The notes under the pieces: model-generated | The model's input: the letters and a program-made list of their open reading frames with translations, nothing else | Databases searched by the model: none | Told to the model about the DNA's origin: nothing | Assembly: GCA_017429945.1 (NCBI GenBank) | Contig: JAFRNY010000086.1 | Span: 1-64,000 of the forward strand | Source: Bacteroidaceae bacterium | Lineage (GTDB): Bacteria; Bacteroidota; Bacteroidia; Bacteroidales; Bacteroidaceae | Reading direction: 5' to 3' | DNA length: 64,000 nucleotides | Made by a program: the position numbers and the translations under genes | Shown: positions 52,211 through 60,592 of the stretch, one piece after another | Position numbering within the stretch: position 1 is the stretch's first letter | Layout of the letters: every line of letters begins with the position of its first letter

Positions 52211-52362
52211 AGGCAGACCCCCATCCCATCCCCCTCAGGGGAAAGTGGTATGTATCTGAGAGGGCGTAGGGAGTTGGAGGCGTGTTAAAGGGTTATTTTT
52301 TCTGAAGTTAAAATAAAAGATTCCTATCCGCAGGCCCTTCCCTTACGGGAGGGGGGGCCTAT
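52204..52362. repeat. REP-like inverted pair between the DAHP synthase and tyrA
   Basis: The left copy (about 52204-52252) reads AGACCCCCATCCCATCCC, then CCCTCAGGGG, then GTGGTATGTATCTGA, matching the left cobT copy, which also ends GTGGAATGTATCTGA. The right copy (about 52332-52362) reads CCCTTCCCTTACGGGAGGGG and is in the opposite sense, but more degenerate. It sits inside the aromatic operon. Confidence 0.7.
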
Positions 52363-52377
52363 ATGGCGGGGCGGTCA

Positions 52378-53466
52378 TTAATTTTTCATGACCTCCAGCT
52401 GCTGCCGCACGCTCTCTTCGTGGATGTGCTCGTAGATATCGCGCACGAACTGAGGGCTCATGCCGCAGAGCGACCCTTGGGCAGCACGCTTGTCGAGAAT
52501 CTCGCTGTAGCGGGTGGTCTGCACGACGGTCATATTGTGGAGCTTCTTGTACTCAGCAATCTCACGCGAGATGCGCATGCGCTTGGTGAGGAGGTCCATG
52601 AGGTTGTTGTCGAGTTCATCGATCTGCTTGCGCAGCTGGCTGATGCTCTCGGTGACCTCCACGCTGTCGCGCACGACGAGGCGGTCGAGGATGAAGTCGA
52701 GCACCTCGGGCAGCACCTGCTGTTTGGCATCGCTCCAGGCACAGTCGGGGTTGCAGTGGCTCTCAATCATCAGGCCGTCCATGCCCAGGTCCATGGCCTG
52801 CTGCGAGATTGGCGCTATGAGGTCGCGCCGTCCGCCCATATGGCTGGGGTCGGTGATGAGAGGCAGCGCCGGGAAGCGGCGCTTGAGCTCGATGGGGATG
52901 TGCCACATGGGCGGGTTGCGGTAGATCTTCTGATCTACGCTCGAGAAGCCACGGTGGATGGCTCCGAGGCGGGTGATGCCGGCGCTGTTGATACGCAGGA
53001 GAGCACCCGTCCACAGCTCGATGTCGGGGTTCACGGGGTTTTTCACTAACACAGGCACATCGACGCCGCGCAGGGCATCGGCAATAGCCTGCACCGAGAA
53101 GGGGTTGGCCGAGGTGCGAGCGCCCACCCACAGGATATCGACACCGGCGGCAAGGGCTGCCTCGACGTGCTCGGGCGTGGCCACTTCGGTGGCCAGGAGC
53201 ATACCCGTCTCGGCTTTCACGCGCTGCAGCCAAGGCAGCGCCTCGACGCCTTTGCCTTCGAAGCCACCGGGCTTCGTGCGCGGTTTCCATACACCCGCGC
53301 GGAAAATCTTGACGCCATTGTCGGCCAGCTGGCGCGCGGTGTCCATCACTTGCTCCTCTGTCTCAGCCGAGCAAGGGCCGGCGATGACGAGAGGGCGTTT
53401 CTGTTCTACGCCCGGAAGGGCAAGGGGAGAAAGTGTTAAATCAAGTTCCATATTTTCATTATTCAT
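52378..53466 (-). CDS. DAHP synthase fused to chorismate mutase type II
   Basis: Bifunctional enzyme: residues about 20-260 are a 3-deoxy-7-phosphoheptulonate synthase of the AroA-beta kind (LVIAGPCSAETEEQV, FRAGVWKPRTKPGGFEGKG, LITDPSHMGG), and residues about 270-362 a helical chorismate mutase (ISQLRKQIDELDNNLMDLLTKR). It thus starts the shikimate pathway and makes prephenate. ATG at 53466 and the in-frame ATG at 53451 (MELDLTL) are both possible; the first lies inside a 7-bp array that also codes for the end of the upstream aminotransferase. Confidence 0.94.
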   Translation of the reverse strand: MNNENMELDLTLSPLALPGVEQKRPLVIAGPCSAETEEQVMDTARQLADNGVKIFRAGVWKPRTKPGGFEGKGVEALPWLQRVKAETGMLLATEVATPEHVEAALAAGVDILWVGARTSANPFSVQAIADALRGVDVPVLVKNPVNPDIELWTGALLRINSAGITRLGAIHRGFSSVDQKIYRNPPMWHIPIELKRRFPALPLITDPSHMGGRRDLIAPISQQAMDLGMDGLMIESHCNPDCAWSDAKQQVLPEVLDFILDRLVVRDSVEVTESISQLRKQIDELDNNLMDLLTKRMRISREIAEYKKLHNMTVVQTTRYSEILDKRAAQGSLCGMSPQFVRDIYEHIHEESVRQQLEVMKN

Positions 53467-53505
53467 TATTCACTTTTCATTTTTCACTTTTCATTTTTCA
53501 CTTTA
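53457..53505. repeat. Seven-copy 7-bp array across an operon junction
   Basis: CATTATT, CATTATT, CACTTTT, CATTTTT, CACTTTT, CATTTTT, CACTTTA in tandem. On the coding strand it forms the last codons and stop of the aminotransferase, the 17-bp gap, and the first ATG of the DAHP synthase gene. Confidence 0.9.
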
Positions 53506-54671
53506 ACAATCCTCTCCAGGGCCTCGCGCATGCGCTCCTCCTTGGCACATAGCGAGATGCGTATGTAGCGCTCGCCATTGGAACCGAAGATGAAGCCGGG
53601 GGTGATGAAGACGCGGGCCTCGTGGAGCACACGCTCGGTGAGCTCTTCGACCGTGGCGTAGCTGTCGGGGATGCGCCCCCAGAGGAACATTCCCGTCTGG
53701 CGCGCATCGAAGGTACAGCCAAGCACCTGCATGATCTGCTCGGCAATGGCACGCCGAGGAGCATAAGTGCGGACGTTGGCCTGGAGGTGCCACTCGTCGG
53801 TGTTCGTGGTCAGAGCCTCGGCGGCTGCCAATTGGAGGGCGCGGAATGTGCCGCTGTCGATGTTGGTCTTGACCTTGAGAATCCACGTGATGAACTCGGC
53901 ATTCGTGGCCAGCATGCCTACACGCCAGCCCGGCATATTGAAACTCTTAGACATAGAGTTGAACTCAATGCAGCAGTTCTTGGCGCCGGGCACCTGGAGG
54001 ATGCTGAGCAACTCGCCCTCGTTAAGGATGAAGCTGTAAGGGTTGTCGTTGACTATGACGATGCCGTGCTTCTGGGCGAAAGCCACAAGTCGCTCGTAGG
54101 TCTCGCGACGGGCTCGCGCGCCGGTCGGCATATGCGGATAGTTGGTCCACATGAGTTTGACGCGCGAGAGGTCCATGCGCTCCAGCTGCTCGAAATCGGG
54201 CTGCCAGCCGCCAGCCTCCGTGAGGTCGTAGTTCACCACCTCGGCGCCCAACAGGCGCGAGAGAGCAGTGTAAGTGGGATAACCGGGATTGGGCACCAGC
54301 ACGCGGTCGCCGGGGTTGCAGAAGGCGAGCGTCACGTGGAGGATGCCTTCCTTGGAACCTATGAGAGGCTGAATCTCCGTAGCGGCATCAAGTTCTACGC
54401 CATACCAGCGGCGATAGAACGCCGCCATGGCCTTGCGCAGCTCGGGCGTGCCGATGGTGGGCTGATAGCCGTGGCCATCGGCCTTGACAGCCTCGCGGCA
54501 GAGCGTCTCAATGGTCTGGGGGCTCGGGGGCATATCCGGACTGCCGATGGCCAGCGAGATAATGTCGCGTCCCTCAGCATTCAGCCGTGCCACCTCTTTG
54601 AGTTTGCGGCTGAAGTAGTATTCCTGCACCGATGCCAGACGATCGGCGGGCTTAAATAGATTCTTTTCCAT
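53484..54671 (-). CDS. Class I/II aminotransferase, probably aromatic amino-acid
   Basis: PLP-dependent transaminase of fold type I, 395 residues. NPGYPTYTA and VNDNPYSF are substrate/cofactor blocks, and NSMSKSFNMPGWRVG holds the PLP lysine. Sequence alone suggests the aspartate/LL-diaminopimelate-type subgroup, but the operon (pheA, DAHP synthase-mutase, tyrA) points to transamination of phenylpyruvate and hydroxyphenylpyruvate. It overlaps the end of pheA by 20 bp, so translation is coupled. The last residues come from a 7-bp repeat. Confidence 0.88.
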   Translation of the reverse strand: MEKNLFKPADRLASVQEYYFSRKLKEVARLNAEGRDIISLAIGSPDMPPSPQTIETLCREAVKADGHGYQPTIGTPELRKAMAAFYRRWYGVELDAATEIQPLIGSKEGILHVTLAFCNPGDRVLVPNPGYPTYTALSRLLGAEVVNYDLTEAGGWQPDFEQLERMDLSRVKLMWTNYPHMPTGARARRETYERLVAFAQKHGIVIVNDNPYSFILNEGELLSILQVPGAKNCCIEFNSMSKSFNMPGWRVGMLATNAEFITWILKVKTNIDSGTFRALQLAAAEALTTNTDEWHLQANVRTYAPRRAIAEQIMQVLGCTFDARQTGMFLWGRIPDSYATVEELTERVLHEARVFITPGFIFGSNGERYIRISLCAKEERMREALERIVKVKNEK

Positions 54672-55494
54672 CTTTGTATTCTCCCAGAATTTTAAGGTCG
54701 GACGTCAGCGGACGAATGGCATCGATGCCTTGAGTGTAGTGAGTATAGTCGCTGTACATTATATCTACGTAGAAAAGATATTCCCACTCACGCCCTATGA
54801 TGGGCAACGACTGTATCTTCGTGAGATTAAGCTTGTAGAACGAGAGCACGGAGAGCACCTGCGAGAGTGTGCCTTCGGCGTGCTGCAGCGAGAAGACGAT
54901 GCTGGCCTTGTTGGTCTGACCGATGTCGCGCAGCAGATTGGCCCGCTTGGGCGACGCCACGACGAGGAAGCGCGTGAAGTTGTGTTTGTTGGTCTCGATG
55001 CCTTGCTCCAGCACTTTCATGCCATAGATGGGAGCGGCATCCTTGGAGCAGATGGCTGCTACGCCCCGCATGCCCTGCCGGCTGATCTCTTCTGCTGCGC
55101 CTGCCGTGTCCTCAGCCTCGACGACTTTGATTTCAGGGTGACGGCTGAGGAACTCGCGGCACTGCATGAGGGCCACGGGATGTGAGTGTACCTCCCGAAT
55201 ATCGGCCCAGTCGTCGTCGGGCAGGCATACGAACGAATGCTTGATGCGCAGTTTGTGCTCGCCCACGATCGTCACCGGGGCCTCGCGCAAGAGTTCGTAG
55301 TTGTGGAGCAGCGAGCCGGCTATGGTATTCTCGATGGCCGCCAAGCCTATCATCGTAGGGTCTGCAGCCAGCTGCCCGAACAGCTGCTCGAAAGTCTGAC
55401 AGCAGACGAGCTCGATGTCCTCACCCTCGAAATATTCGTGGGCTGCGATGTCGTGGAAGCTGCCTTCAATACCTTGTATTGCTACATGTTTCAT
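54652..55494 (-). CDS. pheA: Prephenate dehydratase with ACT domain
   Basis: Forms phenylpyruvate from prephenate, the phenylalanine branch. The 280-residue protein has VAIQGIEGSFHDIAAHEYF at the start, GLAAIENTIAGSLLHNYELL, NFTRFLVVA (the TRF motif of the active site), and a C-terminal ACT domain (ASIVFSLQHAEGTLSQVLSVL, with the SLP-type segment IQSLPIIG... for Phe feedback). First structural gene of the aromatic operon, 24 bp after an attenuator hairpin and behind a Tyr/Phe-rich leader peptide. Confidence 0.96.
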   Translation of the reverse strand: MKHVAIQGIEGSFHDIAAHEYFEGEDIELVCCQTFEQLFGQLAADPTMIGLAAIENTIAGSLLHNYELLREAPVTIVGEHKLRIKHSFVCLPDDDWADIREVHSHPVALMQCREFLSRHPEIKVVEAEDTAGAAEEISRQGMRGVAAICSKDAAPIYGMKVLEQGIETNKHNFTRFLVVASPKRANLLRDIGQTNKASIVFSLQHAEGTLSQVLSVLSFYKLNLTKIQSLPIIGREWEYLFYVDIMYSDYTHYTQGIDAIRPLTSDLKILGEYKDGKESI

Positions 55495-55517
55495 TGTGGA
55501 TGTGTTATTAAAAGAAA

Positions 55518-55543
55518 ATCCCGCTTCCTTTCGGCAGCGGGAC
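55518..55543 (-). terminator. Attenuator terminator upstream of pheA
   Basis: TCCCGCT (55519-55525) pairs with AGCGGGA (55536-55542). On the minus strand TTTTCTTTT follows. It lies between the Tyr/Phe leader peptide and pheA, where an attenuator is expected to stop transcription when aromatic amino acids are plentiful. Confidence 0.85.
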
Positions 55544-55612
55544 TTGTATGTTAAGCTTTACTTGTTTCAATTCTCAATCTTGCAATCTTAAATTGACGCG
55601 CCAACTCCCGCT

Positions 55613-55675
55613 CTACCTTGTCTGGGTAAAGTAAAAATAAAAATAGGAGTAATAACGGGCAGCGTTGGTTTGCAT
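55613..55675 (-). CDS. Aromatic leader peptide (Tyr/Phe attenuator)
   Basis: A 20-codon open frame, MQTNAAR then YYSYFYFYF then TQTR and TAG. Eight of nine consecutive residues are tyrosine (five) or phenylalanine (three). It lies between a TACTTTTG promoter box and the terminator hairpin in front of pheA. Ribosome stalling at these codons when Tyr-tRNA or Phe-tRNA is short would favour readthrough into the operon. The mechanism is inferred from the classic pheA/trp leader design; position and composition are seen directly. Confidence 0.85.
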   Translation of the reverse strand: MQTNAARYYSYFYFYFTQTR

Positions 55676-55701
55676 GACGTTTCTTTTGATGTTGCGGGTG
55701 C

Positions 55702-55709
55702 AAAAGTAA
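55702..55709 (-). promoter_or_regulatory. -7 promoter box (TACTTTTG) of the pheA operon
   Basis: Matches TAnnTTTG on the minus strand, 27 bp upstream of the leader-peptide ATG and about 208 bp upstream of pheA, just after the end of the hydrolase gene. Confidence 0.65.
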
Positions 55710-55739
55710 TAGTTTTCGGCGTAACAGCCAAACAAAGTG

Positions 55740-57338
55740 TTACTTTTTTCGTTTCCTACCAGACTTTTTGTTGTTTTTACTCTTCACCACGGGCCTTACG
55801 ACGAGTCCGCGCACGTGGCCGTCGGCATCGAGTTTCAGGCGCTGGCGCGTGGTAGCGGCGGCACTCTCGCTGACTTGCACGGCAGCGCTCTCGTTGCCAA
55901 AGCGGTCCATGGCAGTCACTGCGAAGTAGAGTCCCAGGGCCTCGAAGCGGTCGTAGCGGTAGCTGCTGCCATAGAGACTTGAGGCCAGGAGATTCCCTGC
56001 CAGGCTGACGTCGACGGGCCACTGGCGTGAGGCATAAACGTTGTAGCGCATATTCGGAGCGGCGTCCCAGGCTATCTCCTCGACGGCATCGCTGACGACT
56101 GCCGCACGAACATTAGAAGGCGCGAGAGGCGTCTCGTCACGGAGCCATGGGCTCGGAGGCACTAGGGCGGGATAAGCGTAGAAATCATCGCGCAGGAAAT
56201 TGTAGAGCCCCTTGACATTGTCGGTAAGGAACTTTGAGCGGAAATAGCATTGACCGGCAGTGCCCACATGGCGGAGGTAGTAGAGCTGACGCTTAATAGC
56301 CGAGAGGGGCCAGTTCTTCTCCTGAGGGTGCAGGAAATAGATGCCGAGGCCGGGAGCCACCTGGCGCCCTGCGGTCTGCTCCTGCCAGTCGGCAGCGAAG
56401 GGATAGAAGTGGTTGCCGTCGAAGTACATCATCGGGAAGAGGATGTCATGGATGCCGGCGCGCAGCCACCCTATAGCATCCTGGTACACGGCATCGCGGG
56501 CGTTCCAGCCGCGCGAGCTGTAGCGAGGCAGGTCGGCATATTTGCCCACAGGCGAGCTGCTGACCTTGACCCACGGCTTGGCGGCGTGCGTCTCGTTGTA
56601 GATACGCCTTACTATGCGCGTGATGTTGTCGCGTCGCCACTGTGCCTTCGACTGTCCGCCTACGGCATAACGCTTATAAGTCTTGGCGTCGGCAAACGAA
56701 GATGCGTTCTCGGGATAACGGATGTAATCGAAATGGATGCCATCGACATCATAGTTCTGCACTATCTCCTTGCAGACCTCTGAGAGGTAATCGGCAGTGC
56801 CGGGCAGACCAGGGTCGAGATAATACTGGTCGCCATGGCGCACGCAAAGTTCGGGATGGCGGCGCAGCACCGTGCGGTTGCCCATCTGCTTAGCCACGGC
56901 TATTTTGAAACAAGGTATGGTGACGACCCAAGCATGGAGCTCCAAGCCACGTTTGTGGGCTTCGTCGATGGCAAAGGCCAGTGGGTCGTAGCCTGGATCG
57001 GTACCGTATTGCCCCGTAAGGCAGATGTCCCAGGGCTCGATCTTCGAAGGATAAATGACCGATCCGCGGACGCGCGTCTGCAGAAGTACGGTATTGATAT
57101 TGGCAGCCTTGAGCTGGTCGAACAGCTGGCACAGTTCCTGTTGCTGAAGCTGGCGGGTAAAATGCGATGTGGCACGAGTGCGAGGCCAGTCGAGGCCATT
57201 CAAGGTCGTGACCCACACGGCGCGCAGCTCATGCTTGGGTGCCGCCTGCCACAGCACGGGCACGGCATCTTCTGCAGCTGCCATGCACGGCAGCAGCAAG
57301 AGTAAGAGTGTATATATATAATAATGTATAGTCTTCAT
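55740..57338 (-). CDS. Secreted family 10-like glycosyl hydrolase (GHL10/DUF187)
   Basis: A 532-residue exported TIM-barrel protein (signal peptide to about residue 22) of the GHL10 group. Family blocks include LRAVWVTTLNGLDWP, LLQTRVRGSVIYPS, YDPLAFAIDEAHKRGLELHAWV and VDGIHFDYIRYP with the barrel acidic residues. A fibronectin-like C-terminal domain (about 415-500) precedes a basic tail. Substrate is unknown; some relatives act on peptidoglycan or glycosaminoglycan-type polymers. Starts 12 bp after manA. Confidence 0.85.
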   Translation of the reverse strand: MKTIHYYIYTLLLLLLPCMAAAEDAVPVLWQAAPKHELRAVWVTTLNGLDWPRTRATSHFTRQLQQQELCQLFDQLKAANINTVLLQTRVRGSVIYPSKIEPWDICLTGQYGTDPGYDPLAFAIDEAHKRGLELHAWVVTIPCFKIAVAKQMGNRTVLRRHPELCVRHGDQYYLDPGLPGTADYLSEVCKEIVQNYDVDGIHFDYIRYPENASSFADAKTYKRYAVGGQSKAQWRRDNITRIVRRIYNETHAAKPWVKVSSSPVGKYADLPRYSSRGWNARDAVYQDAIGWLRAGIHDILFPMMYFDGNHFYPFAADWQEQTAGRQVAPGLGIYFLHPQEKNWPLSAIKRQLYYLRHVGTAGQCYFRSKFLTDNVKGLYNFLRDDFYAYPALVPPSPWLRDETPLAPSNVRAAVVSDAVEEIAWDAAPNMRYNVYASRQWPVDVSLAGNLLASSLYGSSYRYDRFEALGLYFAVTAMDRFGNESAAVQVSESAAATTRQRLKLDADGHVRGLVVRPVVKSKNNKKSGRKRKK

Positions 57339-57350
57339 CGCTGGTGGAGA

Positions 57351-58328
57351 CTAACGGGCAAAGGCTTCGAGAAGGCGAAGCTCGGAACCATCAGCCGACG
57401 CCACGGTGAAGTCGGCGAGCACAGCCGGAATGAGGCATGAGAAACCTGCATTGAGCGTCACGCTATTGCCTTCGCAGTCGGTGATGACGGCCGAGCCCTG
57501 CAGGCATGAGAGCGTTACGAAGCTGTCTTCGCCGAGCAGCTGACGATGCAGCTTTGAGCGCGTAGAGAGCACGCTGACGACGAATTTATCGCAGTCGACC
57601 ACCGTCACGGCTCCCTCTGAGGGAGTCTCGTAATGAGTGCGGTAGTCGGGATAGACAGTGAAATCAATGGCATCGAGAGCCTCCTGCGTGTGCAGCTGGC
57701 GTGGCTTGCCGTCGAGGCCGAGGCGGTGGTAGTCGAAAATACGGTAGGTGATATCAGAGCTCTGCTGAATCTCGCATACCATGATGCCCTTGCAGATGGC
57801 GTGGACACGACCGGCAGGGATGAAGAAGACGTCGCCGGCCTTCACCTCGTGGCGCGCCAGGACATCGACAATCGTACCATCCTCTACACGACGCTCATAC
57901 TCTTCACGACTCACTTCTTCCTTGAAACCGCAGAGCAGAGCAGCGCCCGGCTCAGCACGCAGAACGTACCACATTTCGGTCTTGCCGAGGGAGTCGTGGC
58001 GACGGCGTGCCAAATCATCGTCGGGGTGGACTTGAATCGAGAGGTCGTTGGCGGCATCAATGAACTTTACGAGCAACGGGAGTTCTGCGCCATAGCGCTC
58101 GAGCACCTTATTGCCAAGCAAAACGGCACCGTATTCTGCCACCAGACTGTGGACGCTACGGCCTGAGAGACTGCCGTTGCGCACGTGCGATTCGCTCGAG
58201 GGCACATCGCTGATTTCCCAACTCTCGCCAATCGGCTCATTGGTTGGCGCGAGGCCCTTGAGCGCCTGTAGGCGATGGCCTCCCCAGACAAGCTCGTGCA
58301 GATTATTATGAAAGAGCAGCGGATACAT
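57351..58328 (-). CDS. manA: Mannose-6-phosphate isomerase, class I
   Basis: Interconverts mannose 6-phosphate and fructose 6-phosphate with zinc; cytoplasmic. The 325-residue cupin protein shows VKFIDAANDLSIQVHPDD (two Zn ligands), GKTEMWYVL, and AGDVFFIPAGRVHAI, the expected short-form family blocks. Mannose released from glycans would enter glycolysis here. Possible operon with folE upstream (120-bp repeat-containing gap) and the GHL10 gene 12 bp downstream. Confidence 0.95.
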   Translation of the reverse strand: MYPLLFHNNLHELVWGGHRLQALKGLAPTNEPIGESWEISDVPSSESHVRNGSLSGRSVHSLVAEYGAVLLGNKVLERYGAELPLLVKFIDAANDLSIQVHPDDDLARRRHDSLGKTEMWYVLRAEPGAALLCGFKEEVSREEYERRVEDGTIVDVLARHEVKAGDVFFIPAGRVHAICKGIMVCEIQQSSDITYRIFDYHRLGLDGKPRQLHTQEALDAIDFTVYPDYRTHYETPSEGAVTVVDCDKFVVSVLSTRSKLHRQLLGEDSFVTLSCLQGSAVITDCEGNSVTLNAGFSCLIPAVLADFTVASADGSELRLLEAFAR

Positions 58329-58447
58329 AAGTTGAGAGTTTAGAGTTGAGAGTATAGAGTTCTTTGCAAGCGAAGCGGCCGGAGGTCGAGCGGAGAGTGG
58401 ACGACCGGAGGCTGTTGTGAAGAATGAAGAGTGAAGAATAAGGTCAA
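58329..58447. repeat. Repeat-filled gap between folE and manA
   Basis: Four copies of GTTGAGA/GTTTAGA-type units (58331-58358), then GTTCTTTGCAAGCGAAGCGG, related to the blocks at 14.84 and 40.1 kb, then GTGAAGA/ATGAAGA units (about 58419-58440). No gene. Confidence 0.7.
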
Positions 58448-59056
58448 TTATTCTTCTTCGTGGTTTTCACTTGAGACGTAGCGAACCTCGCCACGGAGCT
58501 GACTAAGGAAATCCGCACGGATGGCTGGGTCATCGAAAGCGCCGATATGGTGCATCGTCACCGTCTGGGCGTTCTGCTTGGCCACGCCTCGCATCTGCAT
58601 GCAGAGATGGCGACCTTCGACTACGACCATCACGCCCAGCGGATGCAAGGCTTCCTCTATGCATTCGGCAATCTGCTCGGTCATACGCTCCTGCACCTGC
58701 AGACGATGGCTGAACGTGTTGACGATGCGTGCCAGTTTCGACAGGCCCGTGATCTCGCCGTTGGGAATATAGGCGATGTGGGCATGACCGAAGAAGGGCA
58801 GCATGTGATGCTCGCAGAGCGAATAGAACTCGATGTCCTTCACTACGACCATATTATGATAAGTCTCCCTGAAGAGCGCCGAGCGCAAAATAGCTATGGG
58901 GTCTTCATAGTAGCCGCGAGTGAGCTCCATCATAGCGCGAGCTACGCGTATAGGAGTTTTCACAAGTCCCTCGCGCTCTGGGTCTTCACCTAAGAGCGGG
59001 AGTATTGCAGCATAGTGGGCGGCAAGTTCATCCTGTCGCTCTTGAAACGATTTCAT
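58448..59056 (-). CDS. folE: GTP cyclohydrolase I
   Basis: First enzyme of tetrahydrofolate synthesis, making dihydroneopterin triphosphate from GTP. The 202-residue protein has [24 protein letters not shown] (zinc Cys and His) and a later [16 protein letters not shown] with the second Zn cysteine, and [28 protein letters not shown]. Length is typical. It lies four bases after the SPOR gene, within the Bacteroidetes tpiA-SPOR-folE block. Confidence 0.97.
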   Translation of the reverse strand: MKSFQERQDELAAHYAAILPLLGEDPEREGLVKTPIRVARAMMELTRGYYEDPIAILRSALFRETYHNMVVVKDIEFYSLCEHHMLPFFGHAHIAYIPNGEITGLSKLARIVNTFSHRLQVQERMTEQIAECIEEALHPLGVMVVVEGRHLCMQMRGVAKQNAQTVTMHHIGAFDDPAIRADFLSQLRGEVRYVSSENHEEE

Positions 59057-59060
59057 GGTG

Positions 59061-59651
59061 CTAATAAAGAGCTATGATTTTTGTTTTCACGATGAATGCT
59101 TCGCGGAAAGCTCCCGTCTGACGAATATTAGAGAGCATCTGCGCTGCTTCCTCGCGTGTCTTGAAGTCTCCGATGCGGCAAACCCATCGGGGGCTGATGA
59201 AATTGGTATAGACCGTGACGTCGTCGAAGTAGTTGCGAATGGCAGCTGCTGCGGCATAAGCTTCAGCTTTCGACTTGCGATTGTCGCCTCCTGCATAGAT
59301 TTGAATGCGATAACCGTTCATGCGCACACGCCGTCCCGTAAGCAGAGGCAGGTCGGTCCACGCGCTGCTGTCGGCCACGGCAACGGTGTCGGCTGCGAGA
59401 GCTGCCAACGGGCGTACCGTGCGTTTTGGAGCCGTGGTGCGCCCCGGAGCATAGGACACGAGTCCGTTGACGAGGGCGTCGATCTCCTCGTCTTGATGCA
59501 AGCTCACCGTGGCCTCACCCGCACGTATGCGGGTGAGGTATTCGGTGAACGTCTGCGCCCCCGCGGGTGAGGGCTGCAGCATTATACAATAAATAAAAAA
59601 TAATAAATGTGCGGCCACTATATTAAGGCCTCTGCTGATGTCTCGTTTCAT
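59061..59651 (-). CDS. SPOR-domain exported protein
   Basis: A 196-residue protein with signal peptide (to about residue 32) and a C-terminal SPOR domain (about 112-190: [28 protein letters not shown]). SPOR domains bind peptidoglycan stripped of stem peptides at division sites. The linker between is low in structure. It lies between tpiA and folE, as in other Bacteroidales, which suggests co-transcription rather than shared function. Confidence 0.88.
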   Translation of the reverse strand: MKRDISRGLNIVAAHLLFFIYCIMLQPSPAGAQTFTEYLTRIRAGEATVSLHQDEEIDALVNGLVSYAPGRTTAPKRTVRPLAALAADTVAVADSSAWTDLPLLTGRRVRMNGYRIQIYAGGDNRKSKAEAYAAAAAIRNYFDDVTVYTNFISPRWVCRIGDFKTREEAAQMLSNIRQTGAFREAFIVKTKIIALY

Positions 59652-59736
59652 TTAAGAAGAGAGATTTATTATTTCTTATTTCGGGTTACGTTTGTCAGAA
59701 GAGGAGAAGCTTGTCTCCTCCGGGTGAAAGAACTTA

Positions 59737-60495
59737 TTACTTCCAAGCATCGATAATGCCGCAGAAGTCAGCGCACTTGAGTGCAGCGCCGCCAATGAGG
59801 CCACCATCAACGTCGGGCTTCGAGAAGATCTCGCGAGCGTTGGAGGGCTTGCAGCTGCCGCCGTAGAGGATGCTGACGTTCTCTGCTGCAGCCTCGCCGA
59901 AGCGACCTGCGATGACGCCACGGATGAAGGCGTGCATGTCCTCAGCCTGCTCAGCAGTAGCGGTCTTGCCGGTGCCGATAGCCCACACGGGCTCGTAGGC
60001 CAGGATGATGTTTGCGAACTGCTCCTCGGTAAGGTCGAAGAGGCTGTCGGCGAGCTGTGCGCCCACCACTTCGTTCTGCTTGCCAGCCTCGCGCTCCTCG
60101 AGCACTTCGCCGATGCAGAAGATCACCTTGAGGCCGTTGGCCAGTGCGAGGTTGACTTTCTCTTTCAGGATCTCAGCTGTCTCGCCATAGTAGGCACGAC
60201 GCTCGCTGTGGCCGAGGATGACGTACTGTGCGCCAGTGCTCTTTACCTGAGCAGCGCTCACTTCGCCCGTGAAAGCGCCCTTCTCCTTGTCGGCGCAGTT
60301 CTCAGCGCCAAGACCGATGACGGTGCCTTCGACCACGTCGGCCACCTTAGCAAGATGTATGAACGGCGTGCAGATGACAACGTCGCAGTTGGGGGTATTC
60401 TCAGCAAGAGCTGCCTTCAGTTCGTTGGCCAGTGCGAGGCCTTCCTGCAGGTTGAGGTTCATTTTCCAGTTGCCTGCAACAATTTTCTTACGCAT
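59737..60495 (-). CDS. tpiA: Triosephosphate isomerase
   Basis: Glycolytic enzyme interconverting dihydroxyacetone phosphate and glyceraldehyde 3-phosphate. The 252-residue TIM barrel shows [13 protein letters not shown] (catalytic Lys), ILGHSERR (catalytic His) and [15 protein letters not shown] (catalytic Glu), and ends LIGGAALK. Length normal. A TATCTTTG promoter box is 54 bp upstream; the SPOR gene follows by 85 bp. Confidence 0.99.
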   Translation of the reverse strand: MRKKIVAGNWKMNLNLQEGLALANELKAALAENTPNCDVVICTPFIHLAKVADVVEGTVIGLGAENCADKEKGAFTGEVSAAQVKSTGAQYVILGHSERRAYYGETAEILKEKVNLALANGLKVIFCIGEVLEEREAGKQNEVVGAQLADSLFDLTEEQFANIILAYEPVWAIGTGKTATAEQAEDMHAFIRGVIAGRFGEAAAENVSILYGGSCKPSNAREIFSKPDVDGGLIGGAALKCADFCGIIDAWK

Positions 60496-60548
60496 AATCT
60501 TATGTTTTTTATAATGATTGAGTTATATAAAGTGCTTATTTTCGGCTG

Positions 60549-60556
60549 CAAAGATA
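60549..60556 (-). promoter_or_regulatory. -7 promoter box (TATCTTTG) of tpiA
   Basis: Matches TAnnTTTG on the minus strand, 54 bp upstream of the tpiA start. Confidence 0.6.
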
Positions 60557-60592
60557 GATAATAATTCACAATTAGGGGGTCAATACGCGGAA

